A program made the translations under genes and the position numbers. From contig JAIWOG010000202.1 in assembly GCA_020217035.1 (NCBI GenBank), positions 1 through 10,000 on the forward strand: 10,000 nucleotides of DNA, read 5' to 3'. The first letter of the stretch is position 1. Every line of letters starts with the position of its first letter. Below are positions 1-6,554 of this stretch, in pieces. The stretch is from Magnetospirillum sp. (GTDB lineage Bacteria > Pseudomonadota > Alphaproteobacteria > Rhodospirillales > Magnetospirillaceae). The notes beneath the pieces were generated by a model, which saw only the letters and a list, made by a program, of their open reading frames with translations, was not told the origin of the DNA and made no database searches.

Positions 1-90
1 ATGGACGGCTTGCGGCGCCGAAGCCCGGACATCACCGGGCGCCAGAACCGCGGTCAAGACCACCACCACTAGGATCAACAGCCCGCGCAT
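1..90 (-). CDS. N-terminus of an exported protein (partial, runs off the left edge)
   Basis: Read on the minus strand, an ATG at 90-88 opens 30 codons without a stop to the window edge. The peptide begins MRGLLILVVVVLTAVLAP, a short positive start followed by a hydrophobic core. It continues GDVRA-SAPQAVH, where VRA|S is a plausible signal peptidase I site near residue 23. This is a typical Sec signal peptide, so the product is probably periplasmic. The start lies 52 bases past the stop of the PAS-GGDEF-EAL gene on the same strand, so the two may be co-transcribed. I see no strong Shine-Dalgarno sequence. The family cannot be told from 30 residues. Confidence 0.55.
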   Translation of the reverse strand, partial: MRGLLILVVVVLTAVLAPGDVRASAPQAVH

Positions 91-142
91 ACATATTTTG
101 TCGCAGGCATCGCCGCCCGCGTCATCAGGTGAAAACCCGATG

Positions 143-1921
143 TCACCGCTGCCCGGCTTGGGCTTGGCGGACAAAATCACGGAACCGTTCCGCCGCCAGC
201 GGCGGCGAATAGCGGTAACCCTGCACCAGGTCGCAGCCGCGTTCGGCCAGGAAAGCCTGTTGTTCGGTGGTTTCCACCCCCTCGCCCACCACCTGCATGC
301 CCAGGGAATGACCGAGCGCGATGATGGCTTCGATCAGGCGGGCGTCCTCGGCGTTGCGCAGCGCTTCGGCGACGAAGGAACGGTCGATCTTCAGAACATC
401 CACCGGGAAATGCTTCAGATAGGACAGCGACGCATAGCCGGTGCCGAAATCATCCACCGCGATCTTCGCCCCCAGGGCGCGGACCTGTTCCAGCTTGCGC
501 ACCACTTCGTCGCCCGACCCCAGGATCAGGCTTTCGGTGATCTCCACGGTCACCAGTTCCGGATTCATGCCGCTTTGATCGAGGGCGCGGGCCAGGATGG
601 CGGCGATGTCGGCCTGCTGGACCTGACGGGGCGACACGTTGACGGCGATGCGCAACGGCCCCAACCCTGCTTGCTGCCAAGCCCTGGCCTCGAACAAGGC
701 CGAAGAGGTCAGCCATTCGCCGATGGGCAGGATCATGCCCATTTCTTCGGCCAGGGGGACGAATTGTTCGGGGTTGACGGCGCCGATATAGCGGTTCTGC
801 CAGCGCAACAGCGCCTCGGCCCCCGCCACTGTCCCGGTAGCCAGGTCGATCACCGGCTGGTAGACCAACGAGAACTCGTCATGCATCAGCGCGTCCGACA
901 ACTCGCCGGCCAGACGCGAGCGGGCCTGGGCGCGGGCGTCCATGCTGGCGGTGAAGAAGCGGAAGGTGCCGCGCCCCGCCGCCTTGGCCTGTTCCAAGGC
1001 GGAAGAGGCGTTGCGCAATAGCGCCTCGACGTCCTCGCCGTCCCCCGGCCACAGCGACACGCCGATGGATGCCGACAGCAGGATCTGGTTGGCCTCGATC
1101 AGCAGGGGTTCATGCAGGGATTCCAGCATCACCCGCACCACCGCCTCGACTTCCTCGACCTTGTCCACCTGGGGGAGCACGGCGATGAACTCGTCGCCGC
1201 CGAAACGGCCCAGCGTGTCGCCCTTGCGCAAGGCGCGGCTGAAGCGATGGGCGCATTCGCGCAGCACCATGTCGCCCACCGTCATGCCCAAGGTGTCGTT
1301 CAGGGTCTTGAAACCGTCCAGGCCGACGAACAGCACCGCCGCCCGGCAATGTTCGCGCCCGGCCAGCACCAGGGCTTGGAGCAGGCGGTCCAGCAGCAAG
1401 GAGCGGTTGGGCAGTTCGGTCAGCGGGTCGTAATTGCTGTTGTGCCAAAGCTTTTCGGCGGTTTCGCAGGCTTCCGAAATGTCGCGGAACATCACCACGT
1501 GGCGGCTCGGCCCGCCATGGATGTCGTGTTCGCAGGCGATGGACAGGCTTTGACGATAGGCTTCGCCGCTTTTGCGTCGGCTCCACGCCTCGCCTTCCCA
1601 TGTGCGGCCCCGGCGCAGATGCTCGTCCACGTTCTCAAGGAAGCGTCCGTCGCCCAAGCTGGCGTAAAGACTGGCAGCCGTTCGGCCGACGATTTCGTCG
1701 GGATGATAGCCGGTGATGGCGGTGAAGGCGGGGTTGACCACCAGCACCCGCCATTGTTGGTCGCAGACCAGCATGGCCTCGGCGGCCATGTCGAAGGCAG
1801 AGCGGAAGAGACGCAATTCGGCGTTCTCGCGCTCGAGCTCCTGCAAACGCTGATCAGGTCGCAACAACTCACTCCCGGTTGTAGAGATCACATTAAGCCA
1901 TGGGGGAAACAGGCTAAACAA
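143..1921 (-). CDS. PAS-GGDEF-EAL cyclic-di-GMP signalling protein (probable phosphodiesterase)
   Basis: This is a cytosolic protein of up to 592 residues that should turn over cyclic di-GMP. Residues 20-40 look like a short coiled coil, followed by a PAS domain (about 41-150), GGDEF (about 160-325) and EAL (about 335-585). The EAL domain carries the full catalytic set: E369 (EALLRW), N428, E460, E463, D490-D491 (DDFGTG), K511, E547 and Q567. The GGDEF motif itself is intact (241-245), and an I-site RKGD (232-235) sits exactly five residues before it. However, the first metal-binding Asp of the usual DLDGFK stretch is Gly (VGLDGFK, G200), so cyclase activity is doubtful. I infer a phosphodiesterase whose GGDEF domain binds GTP or product as a regulator. 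No membrane segment is evident. The start is uncertain: the outermost start is TTG at 1921 without a Shine-Dalgarno sequence, whereas TTG at 1864 has GGGAG seven bases upstream and is my preferred start. Confidence 0.93.
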   Translation of the reverse strand: MFSLFPPWLNVISTTGSELLRPDQRLQELERENAELRLFRSAFDMAAEAMLVCDQQWRVLVVNPAFTAITGYHPDEIVGRTAASLYASLGDGRFLENVDEHLRRGRTWEGEAWSRRKSGEAYRQSLSIACEHDIHGGPSRHVVMFRDISEACETAEKLWHNSNYDPLTELPNRSLLLDRLLQALVLAGREHCRAAVLFVGLDGFKTLNDTLGMTVGDMVLRECAHRFSRALRKGDTLGRFGGDEFIAVLPQVDKVEEVEAVVRVMLESLHEPLLIEANQILLSASIGVSLWPGDGEDVEALLRNASSALEQAKAAGRGTFRFFTASMDARAQARSRLAGELSDALMHDEFSLVYQPVIDLATGTVAGAEALLRWQNRYIGAVNPEQFVPLAEEMGMILPIGEWLTSSALFEARAWQQAGLGPLRIAVNVSPRQVQQADIAAILARALDQSGMNPELVTVEITESLILGSGDEVVRKLEQVRALGAKIAVDDFGTGYASLSYLKHFPVDVLKIDRSFVAEALRNAEDARLIEAIIALGHSLGMQVVGEGVETTEQQAFLAERGCDLVQGYRYSPPLAAERFRDFVRQAQAGQR

Positions 1922-1959
1922 GCGATAACATGCCGTAAACCCATAAAGAAAAAGTGTCC

Positions 1960-1989
1960 ATTATTTAAGCACATTGCCGGCATGCACAA
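1960..1989 (-). promoter_or_regulatory. Candidate sigma-70 promoter for the PAS-GGDEF-EAL gene
   Basis: On the minus strand TTGTGC (1989-1984) is followed after 18 bases by AATAAT (1965-1960), which matches TATAAT at five of six positions. Transcription would begin near 1953. That gives a leader of about 30 bases to the outer TTG start or about 90 bases to the Shine-Dalgarno-supported start. The stretch is visibly more AT-rich than its surroundings. The call rests on motif reading only. Confidence 0.4.
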
Positions 1990-2100
1990 AAACAGCGCAT
2001 TAACACTTGCCCAACCGTCACATCCCTGCCATCATCTCCACAGTCGATGTCGGCCCCCTCCTCCCGGCCGCCGCTGACGAGACCTGAAGAGCTCTTCTCG

Positions 2101-2140
2101 ACGAACAAGCCGCGCACCCCTTCCCTGGTGCGCGGTTTTC
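2101..2140. terminator. Hairpin terminator downstream of the transporter gene
   Basis: CCGCGCACC (2110-2118) and GGTGCGCGG (2127-2135) form a perfect 9-bp stem with an 8-base loop. ACGAA (2101-2105) and TTCGT (2138-2142) can add an outer stem. The hairpin begins seven bases past the transporter stop codon, as expected for its terminator. The better T-run (TTTT, 2136-2139) is on the plus strand. The minus-strand side has only a weak CTTGTT, so termination in the gene's direction may be inefficient or factor-assisted. The rest of 1922-2142 shows no gene. Confidence 0.6.
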
Positions 2141-2142
2141 GT

Positions 2143-3789
2143 TCATACCGCCCACAAAGCCAGGGCGATGACCTGTGGCGCCACCACCCGCAACACCATG
2201 ACCAGAGGGTAGACCGTCGCATAGGACAGGATGGGGGCTTCCGACGGCGCCAATCCCTGGGCGAAAGCCAAGGCCGGTGGGTCGGTCATCGATCCGGCCA
2301 GCAGGCCGCACATGGTCAGGTAGTTGACCCGGGTCAGCAGCGTCCCCGCCAGGGCGACCAGGACCAGTGGCGCCAAGGTGATCAGCACCCCCCAGGCCAT
2401 CCAGCTGAGCCCCGGCCCGTGCACCAGGGTATCGACGAAGCCATGGCCCGACTTGACGCCGACGGCGGCCAGGAACAGGGCGATGCCCAAATCGCGCATC
2501 AGATGGTTGGCGGCGGGCGGCATGAACCACACCACGCGCCCCACATGACCCAGACGCGACAACAGGATGGCCACCACCAGCGGCCCGCCGGCCAGACCCA
2601 GCTTTATCGACGACGGCAAGCCCGGCAGCAGGATGGGCAGCGACCCCAACAGCATACCCAGCGCGATGCCGATGAAGATCGAGGTCATCTGGGTTTCCAG
2701 CAGCGCCTTCGAGCGGTTTCCTATGATCCCCGCCACCAGGGGCATGGCGCCGGGGGCGCCGACCACCGTCAGCATGTCGCCGAATTGCAGCTTCAGCCCG
2801 GAATCGGGCACCAATTCGTGGCCGCCGCGATTGACCCGGCTGACCACCACGCCATGGGTGCCGCGCAGGTTCAGTTGCCCCAGGGTCTTGCCCAGAACCT
2901 CGGAACGGGTGACCACCTGGCGTTCCCAGATGACGTCGGCGCTGTCCATGGCCTTCAGGTCGATCGCCGCCACCGGCCCCAGCAAGCGGTTGAGGCGCGG
3001 CAGCCGCGAGGCCGGCCCTACCGCCAGCACCACGTCGCCTTCGGCCAGAACGTCGTCGGCATGCACCACGTGCTGGCTGCCGTCATGCAGCACCCGCGAC
3101 AGCACCACGCCCATTTCCTTCAATTCGTCCAGATCGCGCAGACGCACGCCCACCACCGCCGGGTTCCTGATCTCGACGTTGACGGTCTCCAGATGTTCCT
3201 GGCCGGCGGCCCGCGCCCTGTCGAAATCCGCCGCCGCCTTGGCCGGGTTCTGGCGGAACGCCAGACGCAGGATCATCATCGACGCCAGAATGCCGACGAT
3301 GCCGAAGGGATAGGCCACCGCATAGGCTTGGCCTTGAACAGCGCCGGCCACCCCCAGTTGCGCCAGCACTTCCTGGCCGGCGGCCAGGGACGGCGTGTTG
3401 GTCACCGCGCCGGAAAGCAGCCCCAGGGCGGCGGGCAACTCGACCCCACCCCACAGATGCACGGCGACGGCCAGCAACGACCCCAGGACCACGACAGCCG
3501 CCGCCATCAGGTTCAGCGCCATGCCGTCCTTCTGGAAGGCTTGGAAGAAGCCCGGCCCCACCGTCACCCCGATGGCGTAGACGAACAACACCAGGCCGAA
3601 TTCGCGGGCGAAGGCCAGCATGGTGGGGTCAAGCGTCAGGCCGAAATGGCCCAGCGCCAGACCGGCGAACAACACGCCGCCCACCCCCAGCTTGACGCCG
3701 CCCAGCTTGACCTGGCCCAGGGCCAGGCCGAAGGCGGCCGCCAGCGACAGAACCAAAAGCGCTTGCGCCGGTCCGTGCAGTTCCATCAT
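2143..3789 (-). CDS. AspT/YidE-type transporter with two RCK_C (TrkA-C) domains
   Basis: This is an inner-membrane transporter of 548 residues in the aspartate:alanine exchanger (AAE) family, related to AspT and to E. coli YidE/YbjL. An N-terminal membrane half (about 8-177) is followed by two cytosolic RCK_C modules (about 200-270 and 285-355) and a second membrane half (about 369-546). The halves carry matching signatures, GAVTNTPSLAAG near 127-138 and GSMTDPPALAFAQG near 499-512. Each is followed by a similar YPFGIVGILASM / YPLVMVLRVV helix, which fits the known internal duplication of the family. RCK_C domains normally sense a small ligand. The substrate cannot be assigned; an amino or dicarboxylic acid antiporter is reasonable. 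I chose the ATG at 3789, with a second ATG at 3786, because a GGGGGG run precedes it and the protein then starts like its relatives. The frame is open 31 codons further upstream, but those codons do not resemble the family. Confidence 0.88.
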   Translation of the reverse strand: MMELHGPAQALLVLSLAAAFGLALGQVKLGGVKLGVGGVLFAGLALGHFGLTLDPTMLAFAREFGLVLFVYAIGVTVGPGFFQAFQKDGMALNLMAAAVVVLGSLLAVAVHLWGGVELPAALGLLSGAVTNTPSLAAGQEVLAQLGVAGAVQGQAYAVAYPFGIVGILASMMILRLAFRQNPAKAAADFDRARAAGQEHLETVNVEIRNPAVVGVRLRDLDELKEMGVVLSRVLHDGSQHVVHADDVLAEGDVVLAVGPASRLPRLNRLLGPVAAIDLKAMDSADVIWERQVVTRSEVLGKTLGQLNLRGTHGVVVSRVNRGGHELVPDSGLKLQFGDMLTVVGAPGAMPLVAGIIGNRSKALLETQMTSIFIGIALGMLLGSLPILLPGLPSSIKLGLAGGPLVVAILLSRLGHVGRVVWFMPPAANHLMRDLGIALFLAAVGVKSGHGFVDTLVHGPGLSWMAWGVLITLAPLVLVALAGTLLTRVNYLTMCGLLAGSMTDPPALAFAQGLAPSEAPILSYATVYPLVMVLRVVAPQVIALALWAV

Positions 3790-3798
3790 CCCCCCACC

Positions 3799-3840
3799 AC
3801 GACATTGCGGCGCAGCAAGGTTGCTCCAGCCTGATGTCGT
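3799..3840. repeat. 42-bp nested inverted repeat upstream of the transporter start
   Basis: ACGACAT (3799-3805) and ATGTCGT (3834-3840) form a perfect 7-bp inverted repeat. AGCAA (3814-3818) and TTGCT (3821-3825) form a perfect 5-bp one. Both share the same centre between 3819 and 3820. The element ends ten bases before the transporter ATG. It could be an operator or a leader-RNA hairpin controlling translation; the sequence alone does not decide. Confidence 0.4.
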
Positions 3841-3869
3841 TGACAAGAGACAACAGGTCACGGCAGCAT
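3840..3869 (+). promoter_or_regulatory. Candidate sigma-70 promoter for the AT-rich orphan gene
   Basis: A consensus TTGACA lies at 3840-3845. After 18 bases comes CAGCAT (3864-3869), a weak -10 that keeps the important A and final T. Transcription would start near 3877, about 23 bases before the ATG at 3900. The -35 box touches the right arm of the 42-bp inverted repeat, so anything bound there could affect both divergent genes. Confidence 0.4.
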
Positions 3870-3899
3870 ACCAACAAGCCACAACCCAAGAGAGATGAA

Positions 3900-4601
3900 A
3901 TGATAGTCAACGATACCGAAAGCTTCCGCTGGATTTTTGCCGCGTGCGAAACCATCCGCCTATGGAATGCCCACGACCAATTCTGGGTTACCCAAGCCAG
4001 CAAAGATGCCGGACTAGACGACGACGAAGTAAAAGAGTTCGCCAAAACCTACCAAACCAGCAGGTCAACAAGCAAAGAATCAAGGAAAACTGTAAATGAA
4101 TACATAAAAGAAAACAAAAAATCAAAAGCAGAAAAAATATACCAGGATTCAATTGAATCTGGGATAAGTAAAGCAGAACAGGGAATAAATGGAAGAATAG
4201 TATACAGCAATGTTTTTGTCTCAAAACTCTTGTGGTTTTACAAGCCACAAGAGTGGTGCATGCACGATACCCTCTCGAAGAACAGTCTCCGAGCAATTAC
4301 CGGATTAAATGTTGATGATAAAAATTTCCACGGTGAATACAATAAAATATTCACACAGCTAGAAATAGATAAAATAGGCCAGTTGCTAAAATCTCTAGAC
4401 ATTACATACGCATTCGAAAACAGAATTGCAGACAAATACCTCATGTCCGCAGGAAAAATCATTAGATCAAAAAAGAAAATCCCAAAACCCATTGACCAAG
4501 ATGACTGGAGCAAATGGGTTGTTGAGCGACACAAAGGACCGAATGCTGACTTGGGAGCCGCGCTGGAGATTGCTGCAGAACTGCCCCGCGTGCGGGGCTA
4601 A
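3900..4601 (+). CDS. Hypothetical protein encoded by AT-rich, probably transferred DNA
   Basis: This is a soluble, lysine-rich protein of 233 residues of a family I do not recognise. The ATG at 3900 has AGAGAG about five bases upstream. The in-frame ATG at 3834 would precede the predicted promoter output and overlap the inverted repeat, so I reject it. There is no signal peptide or membrane segment. The middle contains SKLLWFYKPQEWCMHD, which loosely recalls the SK-L-L-x-F-x-x-P-x-x-(F/W)-x-x-x-D pattern of helical OGG-like proteins found near mobile and defence genes. That is a weak inference. Composition is strikingly AT-rich: only 13 of 60 bases in 4081-4140 are G or C, with many AAA, ATA and AGA codons in a GC-rich neighbourhood. 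The last 20 or so codons return to GC-rich sequence, as if the reading frame ends in resident DNA. It is a single-gene insertion with no transposase beside it. Confidence 0.8.
   Translation: MIVNDTESFRWIFAACETIRLWNAHDQFWVTQASKDAGLDDDEVKEFAKTYQTSRSTSKESRKTVNEYIKENKKSKAEKIYQDSIESGISKAEQGINGRIVYSNVFVSKLLWFYKPQEWCMHDTLSKNSLRAITGLNVDDKNFHGEYNKIFTQLEIDKIGQLLKSLDITYAFENRIADKYLMSAGKIIRSKKKIPKPIDQDDWSKWVVERHKGPNADLGAALEIAAELPRVRG
4226..4254. repeat. Strong hairpin inside the AT-rich orphan gene
   Basis: ACTCTTGTGG (4226-4235) and CCACAAGAGT (4245-4254) are perfect inverted repeats. Allowing one G-U pair, the stem grows to 13 bp with a 3-base loop (4239-4241). It lies wholly within coding sequence, over the LLWFYKPQEW region. 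Part of the right side, ACAAGCCACAA (4240-4250), is repeated exactly at 3874-3884 just before the gene's ribosome binding site. Confidence 0.5.
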
Positions 4602-4604
4602 GCT
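4583..4604. terminator. Possible shared terminator hairpin between the convergent orphan gene and RNase T2 gene
   Basis: GCCCCG (4583-4588) and CGGGGC (4593-4598) form a 6-bp GC stem with a CGTG loop, ending directly at the TAA stop (4599-4601) of the plus-strand gene. The RNase T2 stop codon is only three bases further on. The T-content after the stem is poor in both directions, so this is a weak intrinsic terminator at best. Confidence 0.35.
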
Positions 4605-5243
4605 TTACCGCACCGCTGGAAAAATCGCCTGGCCGGCGCAGCGGTCGCGCACCGACTTGCCGCAATCTCTGAACTTCATGTCCTTGGTCAGGCAAACCCG
4701 CAATTCGGCGGCATAGCGGCCCCGGCACACCACCGCCACCTGTTCGGGTTTCAGGCCGGGATTGGCCTTGACGAACAGGTCTTCCACCTGTTCGGGGGCC
4801 AGGGTCAGCACGGACTTGGGGGCGACGAACTCGGCCGGCAGCTTGAGGACGGCGAAAGCCTGGGCGGTCTTGGCGAAGTAGTCGGCAGGCTTGCCGCCGT
4901 CGCAGGTGCCGTGGCGCTTCCATTCGTGCTCGATCAGCTTCTTGCTGGGCATGATGGGCAGGGTCTTGGCCACCACGTCGTCGGGCACCGGCGGCGGGGC
5001 GGCGACGCATTCGGCCGGATAGCCGGTCTCGGCGTATTGCGGCCACAGGCCATGGACGATGAAGCCATAGGTCCTGGCGCCGCCGCATTGTTCGGCGTCG
5101 TTGCGGCCGGCACGGCCGGCGCAATAGGTGGGCGACCATGACAGCGCCAGGACGTAATGGTCGAACCGGCCCGGTTCAGCGGGCTTTTGCGCCCAGGCAG
5201 GAAGGGCGAACAGACAAGCCAGGGCGACGATCAGAACACGCAT
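4605..5243 (-). CDS. Secreted RNase T2-family ribonuclease
   Basis: This is a 212-residue exported endoribonuclease that should cleave RNA through 2',3'-cyclic phosphates in the periplasm or outside the cell. Residues 1-18 form a Sec signal peptide ending ALPAWA|Q. Both family signatures are present: CAS I FIVHGLWPQ (61-69, H64) and CAS II EHEWKRHGTC (105-114, with H106, E107 and H111). The Lys usual just before the last catalytic His is Arg110, a conservative change. The mature protein has eight cysteines (41, 53, 79, 114, 173, 184, 194, 202), enough for four disulfides, consistent with an exported enzyme. The ATG at 5243 has a clear GGAGG six bases upstream. A much longer open frame in the same phase runs upstream antisense to the aminotransferase gene and is not coding. 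The gene is divergent from the aminotransferase gene and convergent with the AT-rich gene. Likely roles are phosphate or nucleotide scavenging. Confidence 0.93.
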   Translation of the reverse strand: MRVLIVALACLFALPAWAQKPAEPGRFDHYVLALSWSPTYCAGRAGRNDAEQCGGARTYGFIVHGLWPQYAETGYPAECVAAPPPVPDDVVAKTLPIMPSKKLIEHEWKRHGTCDGGKPADYFAKTAQAFAVLKLPAEFVAPKSVLTLAPEQVEDLFVKANPGLKPEQVAVVCRGRYAAELRVCLTKDMKFRDCGKSVRDRCAGQAIFPAVR

Positions 5244-5249
5244 GGGCGA

Positions 5250-5254
5250 CCTCC
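5250..5254 (-). promoter_or_regulatory. Ribosome binding site that fixes the RNase T2 start
   Basis: GGAGG on the minus strand sits six bases before the ATG at 5243. This places the start exactly at the signal peptide and rules out the long upstream extension of the open frame. Confidence 0.8.
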
Positions 5255-5268
5255 ATTGCAACGGTTTC

Positions 5269-5296
5269 AATTTAGCGGCGCCGAAGCCCTTGACAA
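5269..5296 (-). promoter_or_regulatory. Candidate sigma-70 promoter for the RNase T2 gene
   Basis: On the minus strand TTGTCA (5296-5291) is followed after 16 bases by TAAATT (5274-5269). These match the consensus at five and four of six positions. Transcription would start near 5262, leaving a short leader that includes the GGAGG site. The -35 box is the same DNA as the -35 box of the opposing aminotransferase promoter. Confidence 0.5.
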
Positions 5297-5318
5297 GCGC
5301 CGTGACTGCGCCCTGAAT
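5290..5318 (+). promoter_or_regulatory. Candidate sigma-70 promoter for the aminotransferase gene
   Basis: A consensus TTGACA (5290-5295), a 17-base spacer and CTGAAT (5313-5318) would start transcription near 5325, about 30 bases before the ATG. The -10 box is weak. The -35 box overlaps the opposing RNase T2 -35 box, so the two promoters may compete. Confidence 0.4.
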
Positions 5319-5354
5319 CGCGCCCTTCCCGCCACAGGAAACAAAACCGAAATC

Positions 5355-6554
5355 ATGCGTCATCCGCCGCCGTCCGTGGTCCCCTTGGACCGCATCCTGC
5401 CCGACGAACCCTTGCTGATGATGGGCGCCGGCCCGGTGCCCATTCCCACCAAGGTGGCCCAGGCCAATTCCATCGTCATCAATCACCTGGGCGAAACCAT
5501 GAACCGGGTGATCGAGCAGGTCAAAGCCATGGCCCGCTATGTGTTCCAGACCCAGTCCGGGCAGATCCTGGGCGTCGCCGGCCCGGCCTCGGCGGCCATG
5601 GAGATGGCGGTGTGTAACCTGGTGGAACCGGGCACCAAGGTGCTGGCGGTGTGCAACGGCTATTTCAGCCGCCGTCTGGCCGAGATGGCCGAACGCTGCC
5701 AGGCCGACGTGGTGGTGCTGGACATCGCCAACGGTGAGCCGGCGCGGCCCGACGAGATCGAAGCCGCCATCAAGGCCCACCGCCCCACCGTGTTGACCAT
5801 CGTCCAGGGCGAGACGTCCAACACCGTGTGGAACCGCTATCTGCCGGAAATCTGCGCCATCGCCCGCGCCCACGAATGCCTGATGGTGGTGGACGCGGTG
5901 TGCACGCTGTCCACCATGCGTCTGGACATGGACGAATGGGGCGTCGACGCCCTGATCACCGGCGGCCAAAAGGGCCTGTCGTCCATTCCCGGCGTGTCGC
6001 TTCTGGCCTTTTCCGACCAAGCATGGAAGCGGATCGAGGGCCGCAACGCCCCCATGGCGCAATGGACCCTGGACGCCCGGTTGGCCGACCGTTTCTGGAA
6101 CAAGAACTCGTACCACTACACCGCGCCGGTGTCGGGCATCATGGCCATCCATGAAGCCCTGCGCCTGATCTGCGCCGAAACCTTGCCGGCCCGCTTCCAC
6201 CGCCACGAATTGTGCTCGCTGGCCCTGCAAGGCGGCATCGAGGCCATGGGGCTGGAATTGCTGGTGAAACCCGAATGCCGGCTGAATTCGGTCATCGGCA
6301 TCAAGGTGCCGGCCGGCGTGTCGCCCGACGACGTGCGCCGCCACATGTCCAACGTGCACCGGGTGGAAATCTCGGGCGCCTTCGGCCTGGACATCCTGCG
6401 CATCGGCCAGATGGGGGAGCAATGCCACGCCCACACCATCTTCCGCACGCTGCACGCCTTTGGTTCCAGCCTGAAAGCCCACGGCGCCAAGCTGGACCTG
6501 CCGGCCGGCGTCGCCGAGCTGGAACGTATCCTGACCGAAGGTCAGGTCGCCTGA
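5355..6554 (+). CDS. Class V pyridoxal-phosphate aminotransferase (alanine/serine-glyoxylate type)
   Basis: This is a 399-residue cytosolic fold-type I PLP enzyme close to alanine-glyoxylate and serine-glyoxylate aminotransferases. The features in order are: GAGPVPIP near the N-terminus (25-31); a phosphate-binding GPASAAME loop (76-83); D180 in VVDA for the PLP ring nitrogen; K206 in TGGQKGLSSIPG as the Schiff-base lysine; YHYTAPV (253-259); and the carboxylate-binding Arg in RIGQMG (349-354). Length and motif spacing are normal. The amino donor and acceptor cannot be fixed from sequence; pyridoxamine-pyruvate or aminoethylphosphonate aminotransferases are less likely relatives. The ATG at 5355 has no good Shine-Dalgarno sequence (AGGAAA lies about 13 bases away), but the protein starts at the usual place. 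Its stop overlaps the end of the convergent sigma gene by 13 bases. Confidence 0.92.
   Translation: MRHPPPSVVPLDRILPDEPLLMMGAGPVPIPTKVAQANSIVINHLGETMNRVIEQVKAMARYVFQTQSGQILGVAGPASAAMEMAVCNLVEPGTKVLAVCNGYFSRRLAEMAERCQADVVVLDIANGEPARPDEIEAAIKAHRPTVLTIVQGETSNTVWNRYLPEICAIARAHECLMVVDAVCTLSTMRLDMDEWGVDALITGGQKGLSSIPGVSLLAFSDQAWKRIEGRNAPMAQWTLDARLADRFWNKNSYHYTAPVSGIMAIHEALRLICAETLPARFHRHELCSLALQGGIEAMGLELLVKPECRLNSVIGIKVPAGVSPDDVRRHMSNVHRVEISGAFGLDILRIGQMGEQCHAHTIFRTLHAFGSSLKAHGAKLDLPAGVAELERILTEGQVA

Noticed and set aside
98..1021. A 307-codon plus-strand open frame
   Set aside because: It is a shadow of the GGDEF-EAL gene on the other strand, with low-complexity Gln/His/Gly composition and no recognisable family.
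2086..2097. A perfect 12-bp palindrome GAAGAGCTCTTC
   Set aside because: It is short and isolated, without a repeat partner or conserved position relative to a gene. Chance is a fair explanation, although it lies close to the terminator.
2047..3834. A 595-codon open frame on the plus strand
   Set aside because: It lies antisense to the transporter gene and is extremely rich in His, Gln and Arg, the usual mirror of a GC-rich membrane-protein gene. It has no domain-like sequence or ribosome binding site.
3834..3899. An N-terminal extension of the AT-rich gene to an ATG at 3834
   Set aside because: The ATG at 3900 has a good ribosome binding site, and the candidate promoter would start transcription after 3834.
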